NCBI RefSeq assembly: GCF_009909155.2
Contig: NZ_JAAAPM020000002.1
Coordinates: forward strand, 62,001-126,000
DNA length: 64,000 nt
Reading direction: 5' to 3'
Source of the DNA: Flavobacterium undicola
GTDB lineage: Bacteria; Bacteroidota; Bacteroidia; Flavobacteriales; Flavobacteriaceae
Under the pieces are notes generated by a model. The model was not told the DNA's origin and did no database searches. It was given only the letters and a program-made list of their open reading frames with translations. Positions 1 through 8,166 of the stretch are shown in pieces. Positions within the stretch are counted from its first letter, which is position 1. The number at the start of each line of letters is the position of its first letter. The translations under genes were made by a program, and so were the position numbers.

Positions 1-1188
1 ATCGTTGTCATTGATAAATTTACGTTCGCTACCATCATTCAGTTTCAGCGGTTTTTCTCCTCCCCAAGTCAATTCTAGCATCGAACCATAACTATCTTCG
101 GTAGGGCCGGAAATAGCTCCAGAACCCATCATATCACCTGAATTCACTCGGCAACCATTAGAGGTGTGGTGAGTTAATTGCTGGTTCATAGTCCAATACA
201 TGTGTTTGAAATTGGATTTAGAAACTATAGTCGGCTCGGCATTTTCAGGCTGTATGCTAACTTCAAGATTGATATCAAAAGTATGTCTTCCTTTTTGTTG
301 TAAATAAGGAAGCGGACTCGGATTCTGTTTTGGACTGGCTACTCTAAATGGCTCTAAAGCATCCATAGTTACAATCCATGGCGATATAGAAGTGGCAAAG
401 TTTTTAGATAAAAAAGGGCCTAAAGGCATGTATTCCCATTTTTGAATGTCGCGTGCAGTCCAATCGTTTAACAAAACCATTCCGAAAATATAATCTTCGG
501 CTTCGCTAATAGGAATCATTTCTCCCATTACATTAGCATCGGTAGTGATGAAAGCAGTTTCTAATTCGAAATCTATCAAACGTGATGCGCCAAAAACCGG
601 TGTAGATCCTTCAAAGGGTAAACTTTGTCCAATAGGTCTGTGAACCGGAATTCCAGATGGGATTATTGTTGAACTTCTTCCGTGATAACCAATAGGCATT
701 TGAGGCCAGTTAGGTAACAAAGCATTTTCTTCGTTGCGAATCATCTTTCCAACATTCGATGCATGGATTTTACTCGAATAAAAATCGGTATAATCACCTA
801 TTAATACAGGCAATTGCATTTCTACGTCATCGATCTTAAATATAAGGATGTCTTTATGAGCAGCGTTGTCACGCAAACTTGGATTGTTTTCGTCAAAAAT
901 ATCAGCGATACGATTGCGAACTAATCGCCATGTTTTTTTTCCGTCAGAAATAAAATCATTCAAGGTATCTTGTATGAACATATCATCTGTTAATTCAATA
1001 CCCGAAAAGTATCCCAATTGGTGTAATGCACCTAAATCAATAGCCGAATCGCCAATGCGGGTTCCTACCGTTACGACGTTTTCTTTCGTTAAGAATACAC
1101 CAAAAGGAATGTTTTGGATCGGGAAATCACTGTTTTTAGGAACTTCTATCCAAGATTTTCTCTTAGTGTCGTTGGCTGATATTGGCAT
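1..1188 (-). CDS. fahA: Fumarylacetoacetase, C-terminus cut by window edge
   Basis: The minus-strand frame starts with ATG at 1188 (MPISANDTKRKSWIEVP) and runs open to base 1, giving 396 residues. The family is usually about 420-430 residues, so some 30 C-terminal residues lie outside. Fumarylacetoacetase hydrolyses 4-fumarylacetoacetate to fumarate and acetoacetate, the last step of tyrosine and homogentisate breakdown in the cytoplasm. Recognisable family stretches are the SH3-like N-terminal domain (NIPFGVFLTKENVVTVGTRIG), then IGDYTDFYSSKIHASNVG, with the active-site DFYSS and HA, PIGYHGRSSTI, and the metal-binding DFELETAFI and LLNDWTARDIQ. It diverges from glyA across 106 bp that hold a promoter facing each way. 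The assignment rests on these conserved motifs and is firm. Confidence 0.95.
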   Translation of the reverse strand, partial: MPISANDTKRKSWIEVPKNSDFPIQNIPFGVFLTKENVVTVGTRIGDSAIDLGALHQLGYFSGIELTDDMFIQDTLNDFISDGKKTWRLVRNRIADIFDENNPSLRDNAAHKDILIFKIDDVEMQLPVLIGDYTDFYSSKIHASNVGKMIRNEENALLPNWPQMPIGYHGRSSTIIPSGIPVHRPIGQSLPFEGSTPVFGASRLIDFELETAFITTDANVMGEMIPISEAEDYIFGMVLLNDWTARDIQKWEYMPLGPFLSKNFATSISPWIVTMDALEPFRVASPKQNPSPLPYLQQKGRHTFDINLEVSIQPENAEPTIVSKSNFKHMYWTMNQQLTHHTSNGCRVNSGDMMGSGAISGPTEDSYGSMLELTWGGEKPLKLNDGSERKFINDND

Positions 1189-1220
1189 GTTTTGTTAATT
1201 TTTTGTTGAAAATTATATAT

Positions 1221-1251
1221 CAAATATATCATAATCTAACTGTTTAGCAAA
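1221..1251 (-). promoter_or_regulatory. Bacteroidota-type promoter for fahA
   Basis: Read on the minus strand: TTTG (1251-1248), a 19-bp spacer, then TATATTTG (1228-1221). This matches the Bacteroidota sigma-A pattern TTTG-N19-TAnnTTTG exactly. It lies about 33 bp before the fahA ATG. Confidence 0.7.
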
Positions 1252-1261
1252 CGTTTTTTTG

Positions 1262-1269
1262 TATTTTTG
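1262..1269 (+). promoter_or_regulatory. -7 element for glyA
   Basis: TATTTTTG fits the Bacteroidota -7 box TAnnTTTG, 25 bp before the glyA ATG. The upstream -33 element is weak (GTTTA near 1242), so only the -7 part is confident. Confidence 0.5.
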
Positions 1270-1294
1270 CGCTAAATTATTTAAAATCTAAAAA

Positions 1295-2569
1295 ATGCAA
1301 CGCGACAAACAAATTTTTGAACTTATTCTTGAGGAACAAGATAGACAAATACATGGCTTAGAACTTATTGCTTCTGAGAACTTTGTAAGTGATGAAGTAA
1401 TAGAAGCTGCTGGTTCAGTTTTGACAAACAAATATGCAGAAGGATATCCAGGTAAAAGATACTACGGAGGTTGTGAAGTGGTAGATGTTATTGAGCAAAT
1501 TGCAATTGATAGAGCTAAAGAATTGTTTGGAGCTGTGTATGCTAACGTTCAACCACACTCTGGTTCTCAGGCTAACGCGTCAGTGTTTCACGCTTGTTTG
1601 AAACCTGGTGACAAAATTTTAGGTTTTGATTTATCTCACGGTGGTCACTTGACTCACGGTTCTCCTGTAAACTTCTCAGGACGTGTTTACAACCCGGTTT
1701 TTTACGGTGTTGACAAAGAAACAGGTCGTTTGAACTATGATAAAATTCAAGAAATTGCTACTAAAGAGCAGCCAAAATTAATCATCGCTGGAGCTTCGGC
1801 TTATTCTCGTGATATGGATTTTGCTCGTTTTAGAGTAATTGCTGATAGCGTAGGTGCAATTTTAATGGCTGATATTTCTCACCCAGCAGGTTTAATTGCT
1901 AAAGGATTAATGAACGATCCAATTCCTCACTGTCATATTGTAACTACTACAACTCACAAAACTTTACGTGGACCACGTGGTGGTTTGATTTTGATGGGGA
2001 AAGATTTCGAAAACCCATGGGGATTAACTACTCCAAAAGGTGAAATCAGAATGATGTCTTCTTTATTAGACTTAGCTGTTTTTCCTGGAAATCAAGGTGG
2101 ACCTTTAATGCACATTATTGCTGCTAAAGCGGTTGCTTTTGGTGAAGCTTTACAAGATGAGTTCTTTACTTACGCACGTCAATTGCAAAAGAATGCTAAT
2201 GCAATGGCTGATGCTTTTGTAAAAAGAGGATACGATATTATCTCTGGAGGTACTGATAACCACATGATGTTAATTGACTTAAGAAACAAAGGCATTTCTG
2301 GAAAAGATGCTGAAAATGCTTTGGTAAAAGCAGAAATCACTGTAAATAAAAACATGGTTCCATTTGACGATAAATCTCCATTTGTTACTTCTGGTATCCG
2401 TGTAGGAACTGCTGCAGTTACAACTCGTGGTTTGTTAGAAGAAGATATGGAAACTATTGTTGCTATGATTGATAAAGTATTGACAAATCATACTAACGAA
2501 GATATTATCGAAGAAGTAGCTGAAGAAGTAAACGAAATGATGAGCGAAAGAGCGATTTTTGTTTTCTAA
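1295..2569 (+). CDS. glyA: Serine hydroxymethyltransferase
   Basis: This cytoplasmic PLP enzyme interconverts serine plus tetrahydrofolate with glycine plus 5,10-methylene-tetrahydrofolate, the main one-carbon source. The 424-residue length is normal for bacterial GlyA. Visible family motifs are [11 protein letters not shown] near residue 25, [17 protein letters not shown], the histidine-rich [10 protein letters not shown], and [14 protein letters not shown], which carries the PLP-binding lysine. The ATG at 1295 follows a TAnnTTTG box. It is a single gene bounded by a hairpin at 2599-2632 and diverges from fahA. Identity is secure. Confidence 0.98.
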   Translation: MQRDKQIFELILEEQDRQIHGLELIASENFVSDEVIEAAGSVLTNKYAEGYPGKRYYGGCEVVDVIEQIAIDRAKELFGAVYANVQPHSGSQANASVFHACLKPGDKILGFDLSHGGHLTHGSPVNFSGRVYNPVFYGVDKETGRLNYDKIQEIATKEQPKLIIAGASAYSRDMDFARFRVIADSVGAILMADISHPAGLIAKGLMNDPIPHCHIVTTTTHKTLRGPRGGLILMGKDFENPWGLTTPKGEIRMMSSLLDLAVFPGNQGGPLMHIIAAKAVAFGEALQDEFFTYARQLQKNANAMADAFVKRGYDIISGGTDNHMMLIDLRNKGISGKDAENALVKAEITVNKNMVPFDDKSPFVTSGIRVGTAAVTTRGLLEEDMETIVAMIDKVLTNHTNEDIIEEVAEEVNEMMSERAIFVF

Positions 2570-2598
2570 TAAAATAAGTTACCAAATTTTTAAAGTCG

Positions 2599-2635
2599 AA
2601 AGTCGAAAGTATAATTTTTGACTTTCGACTTTTGC
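2599..2635 (+). terminator. Hairpin after glyA
   Basis: AAAGTCGAAAGT (2599-2610) pairs with ACTTTCGACTTT (2621-2632) across a 10-nt loop and is followed by TTGCTTTTC. The left arm is preceded by a second copy of the same unit (AAAGTCGAAAGTC from 2592), so it is both a terminator candidate and a small repeat. The T tract is weak. Confidence 0.55.
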
Positions 2636-2667
2636 TTTTCAGGACTTTTAACCTTAAGACTAAAAAC

Positions 2668-3261
2668 ATGGGCGTATTACGATTACAATTGCCAACCGAC
2701 CCAAGATGGGTGAATATTGTAGAGAAAAACATAGAAGAAATCTTGACCGATCATGCTTGGTGTGAGCAAAAAGCAGCGACCAACGCGATTACCATTATCA
2801 CTAATAATTCAGAACACCAGGATTTGGTTAAAGATTTATTGGCTCTAGCCAAAGAAGAAATCGATCATTTCGAACAAGTACATAACATCATCATCAAACG
2901 CGGATTAAAGTTAGGTCGCGAACGAAAAGACGATTATGTAAACGAATTGTACCAATACATGAAAAGAAGCGGAAACGGAAGCCGTGTTTCTGGTTTGGTC
3001 GAAAGATTGCTTTTTTCGGCAATGATTGAAGCCAGAAGTTGCGAACGTTTTAAAGTGCTTTCAGAAAACATTCAGGACGAAGAATTAGCTATTTTTTATA
3101 GAGAATTAATGGAAAGCGAAGCAGGACATTACACTACTTTTATTACTTATGCCCGAAAATATGGCGAAGGAATTGATGTAGAAAAACGTTGGAGAGAATG
3201 GCTGGAATTCGAAGAATCCATTATTTCTAATTATGGAAAAAACGAAACCATTCACGGATAG
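2668..3261 (+). CDS. miaE: tRNA-(ms2io6A)-hydroxylase-like diiron protein
   Basis: MiaE hydroxylates 2-methylthio-N6-isopentenyladenosine at tRNA position 37, using a ferritin-like diiron centre. The 197-residue protein from ATG 2668 opens MGVLRLQLPTDPRWVNIVEK; an upstream TTG at 2632 would add 12 untypical residues. Iron-ligand motifs of the family are present: EEIDHFEQVH (E and ExxH), EARSCERF, and ESEAGHYTTF (E and ExxH). It lies on the same strand as glyA, with a hairpin between, so it is probably transcribed separately. The family match is good; the exact substrate in Bacteroidota is inferred from E. coli and Salmonella enzymes. Confidence 0.9.
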   Translation: MGVLRLQLPTDPRWVNIVEKNIEEILTDHAWCEQKAATNAITIITNNSEHQDLVKDLLALAKEEIDHFEQVHNIIIKRGLKLGRERKDDYVNELYQYMKRSGNGSRVSGLVERLLFSAMIEARSCERFKVLSENIQDEELAIFYRELMESEAGHYTTFITYARKYGEGIDVEKRWREWLEFEESIISNYGKNETIHG

Positions 3262-3445
3262 TTTTTAGTGATCAGTGTTCCGTTTTTAGTGTTCAGTCTT
3301 AGTTTTTAACGTCGAGTAAAGTTAAAAAGCGTAAAATTAGAAAGCTTGGTGAATCTCTGTGGGATCTTAGTGAATCTTTGCGAAATTTTTTAGAATTCGT
3401 CTCATTAGTGTTCAATATTTTTCAGGTTTAATAATCTAAAATCGC
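3262..3445. repeat. Degenerate intergenic repeat tract
   Basis: The miaE-guaC gap carries two near-copies of TTTTTAGTGNTCAGTNTT (about 3261-3298), then a pair built on GTGAATCT-TGYG (about 3349-3382). A similar TCAGTTTTCAGT tract lies at 9258-9290. No open frame or RNA gene was seen. These look like the decayed short intergenic repeats common in flavobacterial genomes. Confidence 0.4.
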
Positions 3446-3453
3446 TATATTTG
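3446..3453 (+). promoter_or_regulatory. -7 element for guaC
   Basis: TATATTTG is an exact TAnnTTTG box, 22 bp before the guaC ATG. No clear TTTG was found at the -33 position. Confidence 0.5.
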
Positions 3454-3475
3454 AAAGTAACCAAAATTCAAGGCT

Positions 3476-4519
3476 ATGCGAATAGAAACCGATCTAAAAT
3501 TAGGCTTTAAAGATGTAATGATTAGACCCAAACGTTCTACATTAAAAAGTAGGGCTGAGGTTTCTTTAGAAAGGGAATTTAAGTTTTTGCACAGTACCGC
3601 GAAGTGGAATGGCATTCCTATTATGGCTGCGAATATGGATACGGTAGGAACTTTTCAAATGGCTAGCGAATTAGCTAAACACAAATTATTCACTGCTATT
3701 CATAAGCATTATTCGGTTTCAGAATGGAATGCATTTCTTGAAGATGTTTCGCCTGATTTTTATGATTATATAGCGGTTAGTACAGGAACTGGAAAAAATG
3801 ATTTCAAAAAAGTAATCGAAATTGTTGCTGCTAATCCCTTATTGAAATTCATTTGTATTGATGTTGCCAATGGGTATTCGGAGCATTTTGTGAACTTCTT
3901 AAAACAAACCCGAAAACAATTTCCTGATAAGGTAATCATTGCAGGGAATGTGGTTACTGGCGAAATGGTAGAAGAATTACTTTTGGCCGGTGCCGATATT
4001 ATAAAAGTCGGAATTGGTCCAGGTTCGGTTTGTACTACCCGAATAAAAACAGGTGTGGGGTATCCGCAACTTTCGGCAATTATCGAATGTGCCGATGCAG
4101 CTCACGGATTAGGAGGTCACATTATTAGTGATGGTGGTTGTACCACTCCGGGAGATGTAGCCAAAGCCTTTGGTGCCGGTTCTGATTTTGTCATGTTGGG
4201 CGGAATGCTCGCTGGTCATACCGAAAGTGGAGGAGAACTACTGGAAATGAATGGTAGAAAATTCAAACAGTTTTACGGCATGAGTTCTACCACAGCTATG
4301 AACAAACACGTAGGTGGCGTTGCCGAATACAGAGCCAGTGAAGGAAAGGCAGTGAAAATTCCTTTTAAAGGCGATGTAGTAGATACCGTTTTAGATATTT
4401 TGGGTGGTTTGCGCAGCAGCTGTACTTATGTAGGTGCGTCCCGACTAAAAGAATTGACTAAAAGAACTACTTTTATACGTGTAAGCGAACAGGAAAATAG
4501 AGTTTTTACGAATGAATAA
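3476..4519 (+). CDS. guaC: GMP reductase
   Basis: GMP reductase converts GMP to IMP and ammonia with NADPH, in purine salvage. The protein has 347 residues, as in E. coli GuaC, and starts [20 protein letters not shown], very close to the enterobacterial enzyme. The catalytic cysteine sits in [10 protein letters not shown] at residue 186, the family position. It lacks the CBS-domain insert of the related IMP dehydrogenase, which separates the two. A GNAT gene follows after 3 bp, so the two are probably co-transcribed from the TATATTTG box at 3446. Confidence 0.96.
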   Translation: MRIETDLKLGFKDVMIRPKRSTLKSRAEVSLEREFKFLHSTAKWNGIPIMAANMDTVGTFQMASELAKHKLFTAIHKHYSVSEWNAFLEDVSPDFYDYIAVSTGTGKNDFKKVIEIVAANPLLKFICIDVANGYSEHFVNFLKQTRKQFPDKVIIAGNVVTGEMVEELLLAGADIIKVGIGPGSVCTTRIKTGVGYPQLSAIIECADAAHGLGGHIISDGGCTTPGDVAKAFGAGSDFVMLGGMLAGHTESGGELLEMNGRKFKQFYGMSSTTAMNKHVGGVAEYRASEGKAVKIPFKGDVVDTVLDILGGLRSSCTYVGASRLKELTKRTTFIRVSEQENRVFTNE

Positions 4520-4522
4520 CAA

Positions 4523-5017
4523 ATGATACGTATTGTTAAAGCTACCGTTGCCGATTTAAAAAGTATTACTGAAATAGCTCATAAAACCTGGCCGCTTACG
4601 TATGGCGAAATTTTATCTCCAGCGCAATTAGAGTACATGCTCAACGCTTTTTATTCGGATGCAGCCTTGCGAGCCAATATAGAAAATGGGCATGAATTCA
4701 TATTTGCTAAAGAAGCGGATACTATTTTAGGTTTTGCTTCTTTCGAACATCATTATGAAGATGGAAATACTACAAAAATCCATAAAATTTATATTCTTCC
4801 CGAAACTCAAGGAAAAGGAATCGGTAAGCTATTGATTGATTCTGTAGCTCAATTTGCAAAAGAAAACAATGCTACTACACTTTTATTAAATGTCAACCGG
4901 TTCAATAAGGCTTTGACTTTCTATCAAAAATTAGGTTTCGAAATCATTGAAGCAATCGATATTGAGTTAGAATATGGTTATTTAATGGAAGATTATGTTA
5001 TGGAGAAGAGGATTTGA
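4523..5017 (+). CDS. GNAT family N-acetyltransferase
   Basis: This 164-residue protein is a single GNAT fold. Acetyl-CoA binding motif A is visible as KIYILPETQGKGIGKLLI (Q/R-x-x-G-x-G/A form), followed by LLLNVNRFNKALTFYQKLGF, the typical C-terminal beta-bulge and helix. The N-terminus (IRIVKATVADLKSITEIAH) is also usual. The acceptor substrate cannot be predicted. It starts 3 bp after guaC, so it likely shares its transcript, but a functional link to purines is only a guess. Confidence 0.88.
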   Translation: MIRIVKATVADLKSITEIAHKTWPLTYGEILSPAQLEYMLNAFYSDAALRANIENGHEFIFAKEADTILGFASFEHHYEDGNTTKIHKIYILPETQGKGIGKLLIDSVAQFAKENNATTLLLNVNRFNKALTFYQKLGFEIIEAIDIELEYGYLMEDYVMEKRI

Positions 5018-5036
5018 TTTTGGTATTGAGTAAGGT

Positions 5037-5171
5037 ACCCGCAATTTTGTCATTCCGAAGAATGAGTACATGAGCGATAGCGAACTGGCGAAGCAATCTC
5101 ATCCAGTAATTCGGCAAAGTATTTCTATTTACTCATTTTTGTGGGCACGGATTACAAATCCGCGCTATGGG
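5037..5171. repeat. Dispersed repeat R1, copy 1
   Basis: About 135 bp beginning TACCCGCAAT and ending in a small hairpin CGGATT-ACA-AATCCG (5159-5173 region). The same sequence recurs at 21551-21685 with scattered substitutions and small indels. It contains no plausible gene and no protein signature. Confidence 0.85.
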
Positions 5172-5212
5172 GTAGTGGGGGGCGTGCTTTTTGTTTGTAT
5201 AACTGCAAGTAG

Positions 5213-5611
5213 TTAGTTTTGAAAAACTTCTGCTGCAAATGGATTGTCCACTAACCATAACCAAATTCCTTCGTCGTTTTTCTTCATCATACAACTTGTT
5301 GCACCATCCATTTCAACAGGATTTCCATCGGGCATTATTGCATTTAGGGACCATTTATCAACCCAAATAGCAAGGTCTCCTACAATTGTAACCCTGTGTT
5401 TACTTCCTGTTATTTTAGGTTTCCAAGTACAAAGATGTTCCATTGATTTTGCAATATTGTCTAAGCCTGTAATTTCTTGTCCGTCTCTCTCAATGTATGT
5501 TGCATCTTTGTCAAAACAACTTAATGCTCCTTGTAAGTCACCGTTTACAATGCAACTGCGAAAATATTTTACTGCATCAGCTGGAATTGTCCTATCAAAT
5601 TTATCTGTCAT
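5213..5611 (-). CDS. SnoaL/NTF2-like protein (SgcJ/EcaC type)
   Basis: This 132-residue protein has the cone-shaped NTF2-like fold pattern: an N-terminal helix pair (AVKYFRSCIVNGDLQGALSC), then FDKDATYIERDG and a run of strands ending WLWLVDNPFA. Proteins of this size are often annotated as SgcJ/EcaC or DUF4440 family, and most have no known substrate. It begins with ATG at 5611. It stands between dispersed repeat R1 and the HEPN-motif gene, in an accessory segment; no operon partner is evident. The fold assignment is reasonable and the function is unknown. Confidence 0.75.
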   Translation of the reverse strand: MTDKFDRTIPADAVKYFRSCIVNGDLQGALSCFDKDATYIERDGQEITGLDNIAKSMEHLCTWKPKITGSKHRVTIVGDLAIWVDKWSLNAIMPDGNPVEMDGATSCMMKKNDEGIWLWLVDNPFAAEVFQN

Positions 5612-5754
5612 TGTTTTGTTTTTTATTGTTTAATGATTGGCTGTTGTGGATTAAATAAACATAAACTTTCGATTTTTACTGACTTCAAAGACACAAAACC
5701 AAGTTTTTATTAAGACAATTACCTAAATCCGCTGTAGTGTCTGTTTAGCAACAC

Positions 5755-7002
5755 TTATTTAATTATTTCTAGTTTATGATGATTGGGCTGTCTTGAATAC
5801 CATCGAATTGCTTGTGAACTTGCTTCTTTCATAAATTCATTTAGATCATTGATTTCTTCCACATCTATTTCATCGCCAGTCAAGTTGAAATTTGATTTTG
5901 CGTGTACAACTTTATTCCTAGTTTTGTATATGATTTTTGCAGCAATATTACTTGCAGTATTTATATTTTGTTTGTCAAGTGAGTAAGTGATTTCAGTTAT
6001 ATTTAGATGTTTTTTTATTTTCTTTTTAATTGATAGGGGTAATTTTTTAAATAATCCAACAAAATCAATGCAGGAAATAAATGAAGCCTTAATTAAGTCT
6101 TCATCATTGGATTTATCACGCATAGAATTAGCAAGCTCAAATACTGATCTTATAAAGTCCCCATCTTCAAATGAACTTTTTGGTGCATCAAGTTTTTTTC
6201 TCATTAATTCATTTGCTTCAATATTTACAGCGATTGGTGCGAAATGCTCTAAAACCTTATAAAAATTAAGGAATTTTAATTCTGAATCCTTTATTTGTAC
6301 CGCAGAAACAAAAAGCTTCATACCTTCGTTAAACGGTTCTAGTTCTCTAAGTGTTTGAGTTAGTTTTTCTGTTTCGTCATATTCATAATAATCATCTATA
6401 GGATTTCTAATTTCAGAAAAATTTAATGCAATGCCTGTGCTATCAGCAACTTCAAAGATAAAGGAATTTAAAAGGTCAATTTCTTTTTCTTTAGTCAAAA
6501 CATTTTCTACATAATCATAAATAATTTCAATTGAAATATACTGGCTAAATGTACCCCAGTAATCTCTGTCATATTCTCCTAGTTTTGTTGCTGCTAAACC
6601 AACAATTATAGATTCAGTTAAGATGTTTATTCTAGTTCCATTTGATGCAGTTGTTTTAATATCACTATATTCACTCAAAACATGGTTTTCTTCTGAATCT
6701 GTTGCCGCAACTATATAGTAACTGCGTTGGTTAGTTTTGATATAATTCTTATTAATTATTTTGATTGATTTAATTTCATTTCCAAGTTCTAAGAATTGTG
6801 ATGTTTCAATCGAAACAATATCGTGTTCACCAGGAAAACTAATATCAATGCTTTCAATGTCTTCTTTCTCGTCAAGTATTTCTTGTATTCTTTTTTCCGA
6901 AAAAAGTAATTCCTCTTCATAATCAGCAAAATAATCAGCAAATCCAATAATAACCCTATTTATTTCGTTTATTTCAAGTAATTGTTCTTTTGTAAGTTTC
7001 AT
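5755..7002 (-). CDS. HEPN-motif protein, ApeA-like
   Basis: The 415-residue protein is not assigned to a named gene. The C-terminal region (about 235-400) is helical and carries R362-N-K-V-V-H367 inside IIYKTRNKVVHAKSNF, which fits the RxxxxH signature of HEPN nucleases. The preceding KFLNFYKVLEHFAPIA resembles the N-terminal helix of ApeA-like HEPN domains. Residues 1-200 are of unknown fold and show no signal peptide or membrane segment. HEPN domains of this type are often RNases in defence or toxin systems. It is a lone gene flanked by accessory DNA, and its 5' side (7024-7121) carries a repeat shared with 22.5 kb. The function is inferred from the motif only. Confidence 0.65.
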   Translation of the reverse strand: MKLTKEQLLEINEINRVIIGFADYFADYEEELLFSEKRIQEILDEKEDIESIDISFPGEHDIVSIETSQFLELGNEIKSIKIINKNYIKTNQRSYYIVAATDSEENHVLSEYSDIKTTASNGTRINILTESIIVGLAATKLGEYDRDYWGTFSQYISIEIIYDYVENVLTKEKEIDLLNSFIFEVADSTGIALNFSEIRNPIDDYYEYDETEKLTQTLRELEPFNEGMKLFVSAVQIKDSELKFLNFYKVLEHFAPIAVNIEANELMRKKLDAPKSSFEDGDFIRSVFELANSMRDKSNDEDLIKASFISCIDFVGLFKKLPLSIKKKIKKHLNITEITYSLDKQNINTASNIAAKIIYKTRNKVVHAKSNFNLTGDEIDVEEINDLNEFMKEASSQAIRWYSRQPNHHKLEIIK

Positions 7003-7023
7003 TTTTTATAATTGTTGCTAACT

Positions 7024-7121
7024 CGTTTATATGTATGACCATGTCACCCGTTTTTGGGTAGATATGGATGACAACTGTTATACATTATTTCTCAAATATA
7101 TAAATAAATCTTACAAAAATT
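7024..7121. repeat. Dispersed repeat R2, copy 1 (upstream of HEPN gene)
   Basis: The block from GTTTATATGTATGACC through the ACCC-N6-GGGT hairpin and GTAGATATGGATGACAAC to TTACAAAAATT is repeated, diverged, at 22505-22612. In both places it sits upstream of a minus-strand accessory gene. The rest of the gap (7122-7383) holds two GGCTAAAGCC-like stretches (near 7155 and 7200) and no gene. Confidence 0.65.
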
Positions 7122-7383
7122 AAGATTCCAAATTGGCTTTATCCAAAAAATAAAATAAAGTTTTGGCTAAAGCCTCATTATATTCAAATTCTAATCATCT
7201 GGCTAAAGCCAGACGTAATTGATGTTGATGTAAAAAAATAAAAATTAACAGCATGATGCTTGTGTAGCAATTAAGCTTATGTTGATATTAGTCGTTTAAC
7301 TGCTTTTTCTGCATTGTTAACGAGTTAATCAATATTTTTCTTTAACAAAATCATAAAATTGATTTTTAATTTCAATGTTTGTT

Positions 7384-7391
7384 TACATTTG
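7384..7391 (+). promoter_or_regulatory. -7 element before the small secreted-protein gene
   Basis: TACATTTG fits TAnnTTTG, with a TTG about 22 bp upstream (7359-7361). It ends only 8 bp before the ATG at 7400, so the transcript would be almost leaderless. The element also lies inside a longer frame from TTG 7379, which argues for the ATG start. Confidence 0.5.
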
Positions 7392-7399
7392 CAGAAGAA

Positions 7400-7786
7400 A
7401 TGAGAGCAACTGTATTTTTTATTTTTCTGTGTTCATTATTCCTTTTCAATGGAACACATAGCGTTATCAATCATGCGCAGCCTTACTGTGTATGCGCTTC
7501 GTCATCTCATAGCCAAAGCATAGAACAACCTTGTTCTTTAGGCAATTCAGTTGATACTAACAGGATTTTTGAAGATGCTGATTTCGATTCGGCAGAAGAA
7601 AATAACAATGACATAGATAAATCAAATAAAATTTCTTCACTTACCAATGATTTAGTTAATCAATGGCAATTAGAATTTTTAGGTTTAGTTATTTTAAAAA
7701 ATAATTTTAAAGGCTTCAAAAACTTCAAGTCTTATTTTACTTATTCACAACCTCTTTACATTTTACAAAGCGTTTTAAGAATTTGA
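7400..7786 (+). CDS. Small putative secreted protein of unknown function
   Basis: This 128-residue protein is not recognised. It starts MRATVFFIFLCSLFLFNGTH, a plausible signal peptide. It continues with a short cysteine-containing segment (QPYCVCASSSHS, QPCSLG), an acidic, asparagine-rich middle (FEDADFDSAEENNNDIDKS) and a C-terminus rich in F, Y and K ending LQSVLRI. It lies upstream of an RND efflux operon on the same strand, separated by about 380 bp and a gene remnant. The gene at 18025-18432 has a similar plan (signal, Cys, acidic middle, basic/aromatic end) and also heads a membrane-protein operon, though no sequence homology is obvious. Confidence 0.5.
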   Translation: MRATVFFIFLCSLFLFNGTHSVINHAQPYCVCASSSHSQSIEQPCSLGNSVDTNRIFEDADFDSAEENNNDIDKSNKISSLTNDLVNQWQLEFLGLVILKNNFKGFKNFKSYFTYSQPLYILQSVLRI

Positions 7787-7890
7787 TAACCACCTCTTTT
7801 CGGTTGTAAATACATTATTTATTGGCGCTTACGTAAATAAACCATTCCATTGAGTGTAATTGTTTTGATGATCATTTTTTGTTAGTTTGA

Positions 7891-8058
7891 CTAATTCGTC
7901 GCGGCGTTTTGTCCTTCGCTTTCATCTATGATGACAAAACGAGATTGATTAATGCAATTTCCAGTAGCAAAGTATATGGAGAAGCTTTGTTTGGTTTTGC
8001 TACGCAAAAAAACATTCGGATTACCATTTTTGATAATCAACTCAACGGATTAAATTAA
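7891..8058 (+). pseudogene. Remnant C-terminal coding fragment
   Basis: One frame is open for 55 codons between a TGA at 7888 and a TAA at 8056. It reads protein-like (FIYDDKTRLINAISSSKVYG, then GEALFGFATQKNIRITIF) but has no start codon or upstream extension. It looks like the 3' end of a deleted gene left in the gap before the efflux operon. The parent family was not recognised, and chance openness in AT-rich DNA remains possible. The remaining gap (7787-7887, 8059-8166) shows no gene and no clear promoter. Confidence 0.35.
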
Positions 8059-8166
8059 TAATTTTTACGAAAGCAGTCTTAAGCTTTGTATGGTCTTTCA
8101 TGGCCTTTTTTAACAGTAAATATTCCAAATACTAAATATCAATTATTCAATTTCTTTAAAAAAATT

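Noticed and set aside
866..1198. A 110-codon plus-strand frame
   Set aside because: It is the complement of the fumarylacetoacetase gene, whose motifs are conserved on the other strand.
5244..5633. A 129-codon plus-strand frame at the SnoaL-like gene
   Set aside because: It is antisense to the 5213-5611 gene and has no domain pattern of its own.
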